Position numbers and translations under genes: made by a program. DNA of 15,236 bases from Bacteroidota bacterium (GTDB lineage Bacteria > Bacteroidota > Bacteroidia > Chitinophagales > Saprospiraceae). The stretch spans positions 1 through 15,236 of the forward strand of contig JAJRQS010000328.1 of assembly GCA_024280135.1 (NCBI GenBank). The letters are read 5' to 3'. Positions 7,661 through 14,345 of this stretch are shown piece by piece (position 1 is the stretch's first letter; each line of letters opens with the position of its first letter). Below the pieces are notes generated by a model. That model searched no databases. It worked only from the letters and a program-made list of their open reading frames with translations, and was not told the DNA's origin.

Positions 7661-8605
7661 TTATTTTTTCTGAAAGGTCGGTGGCGGAGATGCTGCTTTT
7701 GGTTTGGGTAGCACCTCTAGCAATTCCACGTCGAATACCAAGGTTGCAAACGGAGGAATCTGTCCAGACCCTACTTCGCCATACGCTAAGTTGTAAGGAA
7801 TGAAAAATTGATACTTGGCTCCCTCTTGCATCAATAGGACACCTTCAGTCCATCCTGGAATGACTGCATTAACTGCAAATCTGGCTGGCTCACCTCGTTC
7901 AATAGAACTATCAAAGACTTTCCCGTTGATTAGTTTTCCAGTATAATGCACTCGCACATTATCGAGTTTAGTTGGTTTCTTTCCTGTGCCTGATTGGATG
8001 ATTTTATATTGTAAGCCACTTTTAGTGGTCTGGATGCCCTCTTTCTCCGCATTTTCCGCAAGGAATTGAAGCCCTTTCTTTTTTTCTTCTAACTGCTTCG
8101 TCTTTTGTAAATTTTGTTGAAAGGAGGTCACAACTTCTTTCATCTCTTCTTCAGATCGGCTCAATTTTTTCCCATTACGGACATCATTCATGCCCATGAT
8201 GAATTTTGCAGTACTAATGGTTTCTAAATTTTGATTTTTGAAATTATTCGCCATCGCATATCCTCTAGCATAAGAGAGTAGGGTAACATCCGTATCGTCT
8301 TGGCTAGCTAGTGCATTGACCATCTCTTCATCGGTATAGGCTATCTTATTGTTTTCAAAAACGTCTTTCAATCCTTTAATTAGTTGATCATATTGAACAA
8401 CTGATTTATTTTCTTTCAAATCCAAAGCGATTAAGGCACCTAGGTCGTAACTGGCTTTATCCAAGTTTGACGACTCGTTTGAAGGGGTTTCATTTTGCGT
8501 AGTAGCTTGTTGTGTAGAAACGTCCGTGTCATTTTTACAAGCAGCAAAAGCAAGAATCGAAAGAATAGTAAAGAAACGTAATCTTGGGTTCATTTTAATT
8601 GACAT
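7661..8605 (-). CDS. FKBP-type peptidyl-prolyl isomerase, lipoprotein, duplicated N domain
   Basis: This 314-residue protein is the first gene of the four-FKBP unit. The signal peptide ends in AFAAC, giving a lipid-modified cysteine at residue 23. A 25-residue polar linker leads to two FKBP_N-like segments (about 49-100 and 108-165), then a charged helix and the FKBP domain (about 215-298) with Y221, D232, F243, V248-I249, W252, Y275 and F291 retained. The C-terminus ends in a proline-rich tail ([14 protein letters not shown]). Two starts are possible: ATG at 8605 or ATG at 8593; the second gives a more compact signal peptide. A TAnnTTTG box lies 18 bases upstream of the longer start. Role by family: prolyl isomerase and chaperone for exported proteins. 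Confidence 0.92.
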   Translation of the reverse strand: MSIKMNPRLRFFTILSILAFAACKNDTDVSTQQATTQNETPSNESSNLDKASYDLGALIALDLKENKSVVQYDQLIKGLKDVFENNKIAYTDEEMVNALASQDDTDVTLLSYARGYAMANNFKNQNLETISTAKFIMGMNDVRNGKKLSRSEEEMKEVVTSFQQNLQKTKQLEEKKKGLQFLAENAEKEGIQTTKSGLQYKIIQSGTGKKPTKLDNVRVHYTGKLINGKVFDSSIERGEPARFAVNAVIPGWTEGVLLMQEGAKYQFFIPYNLAYGEVGSGQIPPFATLVFDVELLEVLPKPKAASPPPTFQKK

Positions 8606-8623
8606 TTAAGTCTAAAAGCGGCG

Positions 8624-8631
8624 CAAAGGTA
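8624..8631 (-). promoter_or_regulatory. Putative -7 box of the FKBP unit
   Basis: The minus strand reads TACCTTTG, matching TAnnTTTG, upstream of the first FKBP gene. No -33 TTG was found at the usual spacing. It lies between the tRNA-Ser terminator and the FKBP start, consistent with an independent promoter for the unit. Confidence 0.5.
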
Positions 8632-8663
8632 TGAAAAGTATTAGAATTCTTTTTGGCGTAAGC

Positions 8664-8699
8664 AAAAAAAAGCCCTCCAAGCTAGGCTTAAAGGACTTT
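8664..8699 (-). terminator. Terminator after tRNA-Ser
   Basis: Arms 8669-8681 and 8687-8699 form a 13-bp stem on the minus strand, with three U-G pairs and a five-base loop. The 3' arm runs directly into a T-run (8664-8668 and the end of the arm). It begins seven bases after the tRNA 3' end. Confidence 0.78.
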
Positions 8700-8705
8700 A
8701 GTAAG

Positions 8706-8794
8706 CGGAGGAAGAGGGATTCGAACCCCCGGTGCCCGCGAAGGCACGTCGGTTTTCAAGACCGGTGCGATAAACCAAGCTCTGCCATTCCTCC
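8706..8794 (-). tRNA. tRNA-Ser (anticodon TGA)
   Basis: The minus strand holds a complete type II tRNA of 89 bases. The acceptor arms GGAGGAA and TTCCTCC pair fully, the anticodon loop is CTTGAAA (anticodon TGA, reading UCA and related serine codons), the T loop is GGTTCGAATCC-like, and there is the long variable arm expected of tRNA-Ser. The discriminator base is G. CCA is not encoded, so it must be added after transcription. The outermost anticodon-stem pair is C-A rather than a Watson-Crick pair. A full promoter lies just upstream and a terminator just downstream, so the gene is a single-tRNA unit. Confidence 0.97.
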
Positions 8795-8804
8795 GAATGG
8801 GATG

Positions 8805-8836
8805 CAAAGGTATGCGGCTTTTTTGAAAAAACAAAA
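8805..8836 (-). promoter_or_regulatory. Promoter of tRNA-Ser
   Basis: The minus strand has TTTTG (8832-8836), a 19-base spacer and TACCTTTG (8805-8812), which is a full match to the Bacteroidota -33/-7 consensus. The -7 box ends 10 bases before the mature tRNA 5' end. Confidence 0.78.
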
Positions 8837-8912
8837 CTTATCAGTTATTTTTATTCTTGGGAAATTTTGGTGTTATGTTGTCTAGTAGGAGCGGGATAGG
8901 CATCGCCCCATA

Positions 8913-8942
8913 TTGGTTTGAAATAAATCTTTTGTAAGTTTG
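8913..8942 (+). promoter_or_regulatory. Putative promoter driving the YceI leader
   Basis: TTG at 8913-8915, a 19-base spacer and TAAGTTTG at 8935-8942 match the Bacteroidota -33/-7 pattern on the plus strand. The predicted transcript would start near 8949, about 170 bases before the YceI ATG. No other TAnnTTTG was seen between here and that ATG, so this is the best promoter candidate for the gene. The wider gap between tRNA-Ser and the YceI gene (8795-9117) otherwise holds only the tRNA promoter, this promoter and the hairpin at 9042-9083; I see no convincing gene in it. Confidence 0.5.
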
Positions 8943-9000
8943 ACGACAGACATTTTTTTTGTGAAAACAAATATATGTAATATTGGTTATAGGGATGTTG

Positions 9001-9083
9001 TCTAACTCCTCGTAATACAATTGAAAGTTTCAAACGTACCTGGGAGTTGAGAAGCCTATTATGGGTGGTTAACTCCCTTTTTT
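9001..9083 (+). promoter_or_regulatory. Attenuator-like leader hairpin upstream of the YceI gene
   Basis: A 9-bp stem (9042-9050 with 9069-9077, one G-U pair) is followed by six Ts at 9078-9083, the form of an intrinsic terminator, yet it lies only 34 bases before the YceI ATG. The terminator's 5' arm can instead pair with 9003-9010 (7-8 bp including G-U pairs), because TAACTCC occurs both at 9003-9009 and at 9070-9076. That gives two mutually exclusive structures, the geometry of an attenuator or riboswitch. No known riboswitch class or leader peptide was recognised. No other plus-strand gene lies upstream in the window for it to terminate. Confidence 0.5.
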
Positions 9084-9117
9084 CGAACAGTCAATGGACT
9101 AAATAAAACACGAACAA

Positions 9118-9780
9118 ATGAAATTAAATTTTTTAATCGTACTTATCGCTACGGGAATGTTCTTCGTAGCTTGTAAGTCAGAAAAAGCACAAACAACAGC
9201 TAAAGCAGTTGTAGAGAAAACTAATGAAGCAGTAACTACTGTCACGACAAGTGATGCAAATGGTGATTTTGTGGTAGATGTTGCGGCTAGTACGCTAAAC
9301 TGGATGGGAGATAAAAAAGTAGGCGATAAGCATGTCGGCTCTATCAAATTAAAGGACGGTTCTTTTACCATTGCTGACGGTCAAGTAGCAAGTGGTAAAG
9401 CAACTATTGATATGAGTTCTATCACGAATTCAGATATTACAGATCCGAAGTATAATGCTAAGTTGATTGGACATTTGAGTAATGATGATTTCTTTGATAT
9501 CGCTAAGTTTCCTACAGCCTCTATCGAGATTATGGGCGCAAATGGAAGTGATTTTGATGGAAAATTAACGATCAAAGGCATCGAAAAGCCAATCAAAATT
9601 CCTGCAACAGTAGCAAAAGATGGAAATAATTATGTAGTGACTATCAAGCCATTTACTTTCAATAGAACGGATTGGAACATTAAATATGGCTCTGGAAATT
9701 TCTTTAAGTTAGCGAAAGATAGAATCATCAACGATGCGATTGAGCTAAGCGGCAAATTGGTCTTAACCCCAAAGAGTTAA
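9118..9780 (+). CDS. YceI-family lipoprotein
   Basis: This 220-residue protein has a lipoprotein signal peptide ending in FFVAC (lipidated Cys19), a threonine/alanine-rich linker (about 20-48), and a YceI-like domain (about 51-216). The domain is an extended lipocalin-like beta barrel that in relatives binds isoprenoid or other lipophilic molecules. Typical features are STLNWMG at 58-64, the HVGSIKLKDGSF strand at 72-83, an HL-S-DFFD stretch near 119-127, FPTASIEI at 131-138, and the late segment NRTDWNIKYGSG at 182-193. The linker length suggests it is held away from the membrane surface. The start is the only sensible one for the signal peptide. It may be controlled by the attenuator-like leader upstream and ends at a shared terminator. 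The ligand is unknown. Confidence 0.93.
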   Translation: MKLNFLIVLIATGMFFVACKSEKAQTTAKAVVEKTNEAVTTVTTSDANGDFVVDVAASTLNWMGDKKVGDKHVGSIKLKDGSFTIADGQVASGKATIDMSSITNSDITDPKYNAKLIGHLSNDDFFDIAKFPTASIEIMGANGSDFDGKLTIKGIEKPIKIPATVAKDGNNYVVTIKPFTFNRTDWNIKYGSGNFFKLAKDRIINDAIELSGKLVLTPKS

Positions 9781-9794
9781 GTTAGTTAAATTAC

Positions 9795-9832
9795 AAAAAA
9801 AAAGGGCTGTCTTTAGACAGTCCTTTTTTTTT
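9795..9832 (+). terminator. Terminator between convergent genes
   Basis: An A-run, a GGGCTGTC arm, a four-base TTTA loop, the GACAGTCC arm and nine Ts form a strong hairpin. The one wobble pair is G-U on the plus strand but an A-C mismatch on the minus strand, favouring use by the YceI gene. The flanking A and T runs could also let it act for the minus-strand gene ending at 9855. Confidence 0.85.
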
Positions 9833-9854
9833 GCAAGTGATGAGGTTAGATGGT

Positions 9855-10127
9855 TTAGTCTTCTAAGAGGTCAATTCTATCCGCTTCGTCATCGTAGTTT
9901 TTCTTATTCTTCCACCAGATGTATGTGATGAACCCGACAATTATGTAAGGGGTAAAAAACATATACAAGATACCGGTATTAAGTCCTTTCGCCATTTCGC
10001 CACCATCTTCCAAATTAGCTTCCACTGCTGCTTTACACATAGGACATTGGGCAAAGGCTTCAATAGAAACAAACATTGCCATAAAAACTAAGCTAAGTAC
10101 CCCTATTTTTTTGAATTGCTTCTTCAT
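9855..10127 (-). CDS. Small CxxC membrane protein, exported
   Basis: This 90-residue protein has an N-terminal signal peptide (cleavage likely after AFA, about residue 26), directly followed by CPMC (C28, C31) and a short acidic stretch, then one transmembrane segment (about 50-72) and an acidic C-terminal tail (DDEADRIDLLED). It should sit in the inner membrane with the CxxC in the periplasm; if the signal is uncleaved it would have two membrane passes. I recall similar short CxMC proteins in many Bacteroidota, sometimes near respiratory oxidase genes, but cannot verify this here. The CxxC could bind a metal or take part in thiol redox. The gene is convergent with the YceI gene. The best upstream element is TACCTTTA at 10145-10152, one base off consensus. 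Function is unknown. Confidence 0.75.
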   Translation of the reverse strand: MKKQFKKIGVLSLVFMAMFVSIEAFAQCPMCKAAVEANLEDGGEMAKGLNTGILYMFFTPYIIVGFITYIWWKNKKNYDDEADRIDLLED

Positions 10128-10266
10128 GAGTTTTTAATTTCGAGTAAAGGTAACTAAAATATAGTAATACTAAATTTTCTTATCCAAGATCCTGATAAAT
10201 AGCTATGTTTTTTAGGATGCAAAAGGATTGATTGTCTGAAAAAAGACAATTTAGAAAAAAAAGCCA

Positions 10267-10274
10267 TACCTTTG
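10267..10274 (+). promoter_or_regulatory. Putative -7 box for the LEA-like lipoprotein gene
   Basis: TACCTTTG matches TAnnTTTG and lies 38 bases before the ATG at 10313. No TTG was found at the standard -33 distance. It argues against the longer frame that begins at 10232. Confidence 0.5.
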
Positions 10275-10312
10275 CGGCAGTTGAACAATTTTTAAATCAT
10301 AAACTTACAAAA

Positions 10313-10693
10313 ATGAAAAACTTTTCTGCAAAAACATTCCTAGCTATTTTGGCTTTTGGTGCATTTTTCACCTTTACTTCATGCCAAGAAGCAGGTAAAA
10401 AAATTGATGCTGCCGCTGCTGCTACAGCTGACGGAGTTAAGAAAGCTGCTTCAAAAGCAGGTGAAGTAGCAGGTGATGCTGCTAAAGCTACGGGTGACGC
10501 TGCTAAATCTACTGTTGAAGGAGCTAAGAACGTTGCTTCAAAAGCAGGTGAAGTAGCAGGTGATGCTGCTAAAGCTACGGGTGATGCTGCTGCTAAAGCT
10601 GGTGAAGCGGTGAAAAACACCACTAAGAAAGCGGTTAAAGCAACGGGTGAAGCAATAGAAAACACTGGTAAGAAAATTAAGGACGCCGGTCAG
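10313..10693 (+). CDS. LEA-like alanine/lysine-rich lipoprotein
   Basis: This ~127-residue protein begins with a lipoprotein signal peptide ending in FTSC (Cys24). The mature part is almost wholly Ala, Lys, Gly, Glu, Asp and Thr, in loose 11-residue repeats such as KAGEVAGDAAK followed by ATGDAAKSTVE. This resembles group 3 LEA proteins (LEA_4-like), which are disordered in solution and form amphipathic helices on drying or at membranes. Anchoring by lipid would place it at a membrane surface. A 51-bp DNA block occurs twice without a mismatch (10447-10497 and 10534-10584), so the repeat expanded recently. I start at 10313 rather than 10232 because the signal peptide begins there and a -7 box lies between the two. 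A GAAA-loop terminator follows. A stress-protection role is inference from composition. Confidence 0.85.
10447..10584 (+). repeat. Internal direct repeat, 87-bp period with exact 51-bp blocks
   Basis: Positions 10447-10497 and 10534-10584 are identical over 51 bases and lie 87 bases apart (29 codons), so the reading frame is kept. Similarity resumes after one synonymous change. This identity at third codon positions indicates recent duplication or ongoing homogenisation rather than selection on protein alone. Confidence 0.9.
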
Positions 10694-10711
10694 TAATTTT
10701 TACTATCTATG

Positions 10712-10747
10712 AAAAAGTCGATATCGAAAGGTATCGACTTTTTTTTT
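10712..10747 (+). terminator. Terminator of the LEA-like gene, GAAA tetraloop
   Basis: A 14-bp stem (10712-10725 with 10730-10743, one U-G pair) is closed by C(GAAA)G and followed by a run of nine Ts at 10739-10747. It starts 16 bases after the LEA-like gene's stop codon TAA (10694-10696). It overlaps the 5' end of the long open frame beginning at 10709, evidence that this frame's first codons are not translated. Confidence 0.88.
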
Positions 10748-10788
10748 GCCCACATTTATCATGACCATCACATTAAGAAGCATGCAAG

Positions 10789-10819
10789 TTGGAAAACTAC
10801 CTTTTTTGGGTTATCTTTG
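10789..10819 (+). promoter_or_regulatory. Promoter of the T9SS cargo group
   Basis: TTG at 10789-10791, a 20-base spacer and TATCTTTG at 10812-10819 match the Bacteroidota -33/-7 consensus. The -7 box lies 24 bases before the preferred ATG at 10844. It probably drives the cargo, PorP/SprF and PD40 genes together. Confidence 0.65.
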
Positions 10820-10843
10820 CACAGTCTAAACCGATTACACCCA

Positions 10844-13357
10844 ATGAGTATGAGCACTTCAATAGAAATGGGAGGGACAGATAGAGATGGCTTTCGATTT
10901 TTACCACTTAGAAGTCTTTTTACATCGCTAAAACTATCGATTTCCTTTTTTTTACTCTTTTTTCTGTCAGTTAACATCTCGTTAGCTAAGCCTTTTGTAG
11001 GTGATTTTGATGCAGCGCCTTTAGCTTGTCCCGATGATACAGAGGGACCCATTTTTAACAATTGTCCTTCCGATCAGGTATTGCCATTTAATCAATCGAT
11101 TTGTGGAGCAATTGTAACATGGGATGACATTGTTTTGACCGATAATTGTGATTCGAATCCCACTTTTTCGGGTAATTACGAATCTGGGGATATACTGCTG
11201 AATCCCAATACGTTGATTACCATTATTGCAGTGGACTCAACAGGGAATAAAACTACTTGTGAATTTTCAGTACAAGTGAAAGGTGATACTGGAATTGAAC
11301 TCACTTGTCCTGAAAATATCACACTAAATGCAAATGATACTTGCACGGCCATCGGACAATGGGATCTTCCTAGTACCCTCAATCCTTGCAATACCATTAC
11401 GAATTTAACTTCTAATTATCAGAGTGGCCATTTATTCAAAGGTACAGGAAACTATGGTGTGATTTATACACTTGCGAATACCTTTTTAGATACGACAAAG
11501 TGTTCATTTAATGTGGTGGTGAAGGATAGTTCGCCGCCACTGATTTTTGGTTGTGCATTGGATACGACTCTTTATACCAAAGGTACTGGATGCGAGGTCG
11601 CCTACACTTGGACAGATCCTATACCGATGGATAATTGTAACGATGTGGTTTTGGGACCGCCCAATTTTGACAATGGATATGCTTTCCCATTGGGTAAAAC
11701 CACGGTAAAATATACGGCACTCGATGGTGCAGGCCTCACGGGTCAATGTTCGTTTAAAGTTACCGTTTTAGATACGGTTCCTCCAGTAGTCAGTTTTTGC
11801 CCAGAAAATATAACAGTAGTGGTAGCTTCTGGTTGTGATACGACGGTCAATTGGGAAACCCCATTGTTTGTAGATGGTTGTGATGCTAGTCCAACTATCA
11901 CACAATCACATATGTCGGGTCAAACCTTTAATACAGGCATACATGAGGTGATTTATACTGCGGTAGATATAAAAGGTAATCAGCGTAAATGTGCTTTCTC
12001 TATTACGGTAAAAGACAACATGATTCCGACGATGACGAGCTGCCCAAATGACACAATTATATATGTGGGTCAAGGGTGTGAAGCGGTTTATAATTATACA
12101 ATGCCGACAGCTATGGATGGTTGTGATGGAATGATAACTCCTATTGCCAATCCATCGAATACCACTTTTACAGCGGGAATCCACACAGTGGAAATTACGG
12201 CTAGTGATAGTGGAGGCAATATGGTTAGTTGTAGCTTTACGGTTACCGCAAAGGATACTATTCCACCAACTACTACTTGTCCTTCTGGCATCTCCATTAA
12301 CGCAGATGGAACGATTATTAGTGATCCAGATGATATAATAGATCATATTGAAATGACTAGCTGTGATAAGCCCATCGTATATTTTGATTTTCCACCCATT
12401 CTTGATAATTGTTCTGCTGAAATCACAGATCCAACCATGTTAGTGGATTCTTTTTCTGTGGGTGTGTCTAATCATACTTATAACTTTAAAGATCCTTTTG
12501 GAAACGGAGGGGCTTGTGGATTTTCTGTTTATGTAGAGGGGAGTCATGAGGCTATTGTGATTATGGCGGATGCAACTTCAGTTTGCCCGGGAGGAGAAGT
12601 TACCTTGTTATCTTCTGTTACGGATTTGGGAGCCGTCTTTCATTGGACAGGACCCGGAGGATATGTGAGTAATGAGCCTGCACCAACGATTGAAGATTTT
12701 TCATTTGCGAAAGCAGGAAAGTATTTTCTGACAGTAGATATAAATGGATGTTCTTTTGAGCCTGTGGATTCTTTGGACGTGCGTGTAGCGGAGGATATTA
12801 CAGCTAATGCTGATGCATTTACCGTTCCCATTAATGTATCTGCGATGCCTTTGGATATTACTTCTAATGATGCATTTCACGAGCAACTAACAAATGTAAC
12901 CATTACAACTGCTGCATCAAATGGTTCCGTATATGAAGGAGGAGGAAAATTGTTCTATACTCCTACGGCAGGTTATGTCGGATCTGATCAGGTGATATAT
13001 GAGGTGTGCGTAAAAGATTGCCCTACTATTTGTTCGTCAGCTATTGTAAATATCGATGTAGATTTAGGAAGTGCTGGGGATGTCTGTATTATTCCCAATT
13101 ATGTAAGTCCAAATGGAGATGGAATCAATGATGAATTGATATTGGCTTGTATAGCTGGAGGAGAGAATCAATCTAAGATATTAATCTATAATCAGTGGGG
13201 CGGTTTGGTTTTTGAAGAAAGTCCGTACTTGAATAATTGGCGAGGAGACATGAATGGAGATTCAGGAAATCCTTTACCCGATGGGACTTACTATTATATT
13301 TTCTGGAAAGATAAAAACCAAACACCACAGAAAGGGTACATCACTATTTACCGATAA
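10844..13357 (+). CDS. HYR-repeat cell-surface protein with type B T9SS sorting domain
   Basis: From the ATG at 10844 the protein has 837 residues. A long signal peptide (hydrophobic core about 28-48, cleavage likely after SLA) is followed by six HYR (hyalin, Ig-like) repeats at about 68-148, 149-231, 232-314, 315-395, 396-475 and 476-566. Most repeats share a CP start, a GC or TC near residue 15, a D-x-C turn and a C-x-F-x-V-x-V end strand, implying disulfides. Then come an Ig/PKD-like domain (567-648), a cadherin-like domain with tandem repeat-95 features (649-741) and a C-terminal gliding-motility-associated domain (745-837) opening with SPNGDGINDEL. That domain is the type B signal for the T9SS. 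The frame opens at 10709 but that part overlaps a terminator and the promoter. It is probably an adhesin or surface filament; the ligand is unknown. Confidence 0.93.
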   Translation: MSMSTSIEMGGTDRDGFRFLPLRSLFTSLKLSISFFLLFFLSVNISLAKPFVGDFDAAPLACPDDTEGPIFNNCPSDQVLPFNQSICGAIVTWDDIVLTDNCDSNPTFSGNYESGDILLNPNTLITIIAVDSTGNKTTCEFSVQVKGDTGIELTCPENITLNANDTCTAIGQWDLPSTLNPCNTITNLTSNYQSGHLFKGTGNYGVIYTLANTFLDTTKCSFNVVVKDSSPPLIFGCALDTTLYTKGTGCEVAYTWTDPIPMDNCNDVVLGPPNFDNGYAFPLGKTTVKYTALDGAGLTGQCSFKVTVLDTVPPVVSFCPENITVVVASGCDTTVNWETPLFVDGCDASPTITQSHMSGQTFNTGIHEVIYTAVDIKGNQRKCAFSITVKDNMIPTMTSCPNDTIIYVGQGCEAVYNYTMPTAMDGCDGMITPIANPSNTTFTAGIHTVEITASDSGGNMVSCSFTVTAKDTIPPTTTCPSGISINADGTIISDPDDIIDHIEMTSCDKPIVYFDFPPILDNCSAEITDPTMLVDSFSVGVSNHTYNFKDPFGNGGACGFSVYVEGSHEAIVIMADATSVCPGGEVTLLSSVTDLGAVFHWTGPGGYVSNEPAPTIEDFSFAKAGKYFLTVDINGCSFEPVDSLDVRVAEDITANADAFTVPINVSAMPLDITSNDAFHEQLTNVTITTAASNGSVYEGGGKLFYTPTAGYVGSDQVIYEVCVKDCPTICSSAIVNIDVDLGSAGDVCIIPNYVSPNGDGINDELILACIAGGENQSKILIYNQWGGLVFEESPYLNNWRGDMNGDSGNPLPDGTYYYIFWKDKNQTPQKGYITIYR

Positions 13358-13376
13358 TTTTCGAAATCACTGAAGT

Positions 13377-14330
13377 ATGAAAAATTATTTATTATTTTTT
13401 TGTGTGTTGTTCGGGATGCCTTTGTGGGGGCAACAAGATGGGCAGTTTACCCAGTTTATGTATAATAAGCAGTATTATAACCCAGCATATAGTGGTGTTA
13501 GAACAGTTCCGACAATCTCCGTACTTTATCGAAAACAATGGATGGGCTTTGAGGGGGCGCCTATTAATCAACAGGCTGCTTTTAATACGCCACTAGGCGA
13601 AAGAGTAGGAGTGGGACTTTTGCTACAAAGACAATCGCAAGGCATACTACGGACTACGGGAGGTATGGCTTCTTATTCATATTCATTAGCAAAGACGGAA
13701 AAATTAACTTTGAAATTCGGAATTCAAGGTGTTTTTGAGCAGAAGGCAATAGATTTTATGAATAAGGAGGTGATTATAAGAGAACCCAACGATCCTTCAA
13801 CTAGAAGTGAAAAGACGGCTACTAATATTGGTAATGTAGGTGCGGGAATCTATCTAGGGCATACTCATTTTTATGTAGGCGTATCGATGCCTCGAATTAT
13901 TGAAACGAAGTTTGGTAGTAATGAAATTAATAAAAATAAAGCCAGCCAATATCGACATCTTTATGGAATGGTCGGAGCTGCAATCCCTTTGGGATCCAAA
14001 GTTAGGTTGATGCCTGCTGGCATGATAAATTATGTTAAAAATGCACCTTTGAGTATGGATGCAAATCTGGGGCTAGAATTTTTTAAACTATTAACAATTG
14101 CAACTTCCTATCGGACTGGGCCAAAAGGGGCAGATGATTCTATTGATTTTTTATTGCATTTTTTAGTCAAAAATCGCTTTGGAGTGGGCGTTGCTTATGA
14201 CTATACGCTTTCTCCAATTAAAGATTATTCTAAAGGAAGTATTGAACTATTATTACAATTTGATTTAAGGGAAAGAACAGATGGCACAGGGGGAGGTGGA
14301 GATATGTCAAACCCTCGTTTTTTCTTTTAA
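13377..14330 (+). CDS. PorP/SprF family T9SS outer-membrane protein
   Basis: This 317-residue protein has a signal peptide (cleavage likely after LWG, about residue 18), then the family's hallmark early block FTQFMYNKQYYNPAYSG (24-40) and a beta-rich body consistent with an outer-membrane barrel. Family members such as SprF partner with a particular type B T9SS cargo and are needed for its surface delivery or attachment. The C-terminus ends in NPRFFF, an aromatic end like those of many barrels, after a glycine-rich stretch (GTGGGGD). It begins 19 bases after the cargo gene, so they are almost certainly cotranscribed and the cargo is its likely client. The start at 13377 directly precedes the signal peptide. 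This is one paralog of a large family, so no symbol is given. Confidence 0.93.
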   Translation: MKNYLLFFCVLFGMPLWGQQDGQFTQFMYNKQYYNPAYSGVRTVPTISVLYRKQWMGFEGAPINQQAAFNTPLGERVGVGLLLQRQSQGILRTTGGMASYSYSLAKTEKLTLKFGIQGVFEQKAIDFMNKEVIIREPNDPSTRSEKTATNIGNVGAGIYLGHTHFYVGVSMPRIIETKFGSNEINKNKASQYRHLYGMVGAAIPLGSKVRLMPAGMINYVKNAPLSMDANLGLEFFKLLTIATSYRTGPKGADDSIDFLLHFLVKNRFGVGVAYDYTLSPIKDYSKGSIELLLQFDLRERTDGTGGGGDMSNPRFFF

Positions 14331-14345
14331 TTAATCCCTGGAAAT

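Noticed and set aside
8851..9033. 60-codon minus-strand frame between tRNA-Ser and the YceI gene
   Set aside because: Low-complexity, no recognisable domain or promoter, and it overlaps the plus-strand promoter and leader; too weak to call a gene.
10232..10312. N-terminal extension of the LEA-like lipoprotein frame
   Set aside because: It spans the -7 box at 10267-10274 and would bury the lipoprotein signal peptide inside the protein.
10297..10665. Long minus-strand open frame opposite the LEA-like gene
   Set aside because: It is a mirror of the alanine-rich repeat codons; it has no promoter, and the plus-strand reading has a signal peptide, -7 box and terminator.
10709..10843. First 45 codons of the long cargo-protein open frame
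   Set aside because: They overlap the LEA-gene terminator hairpin and the cargo promoter; the signal peptide fits the ATG at 10844.
11906..12346. 146-codon minus-strand frame inside the HYR protein
   Set aside because: Antisense frame within a well-supported coding region, with no domain and composition typical of a shadow frame.
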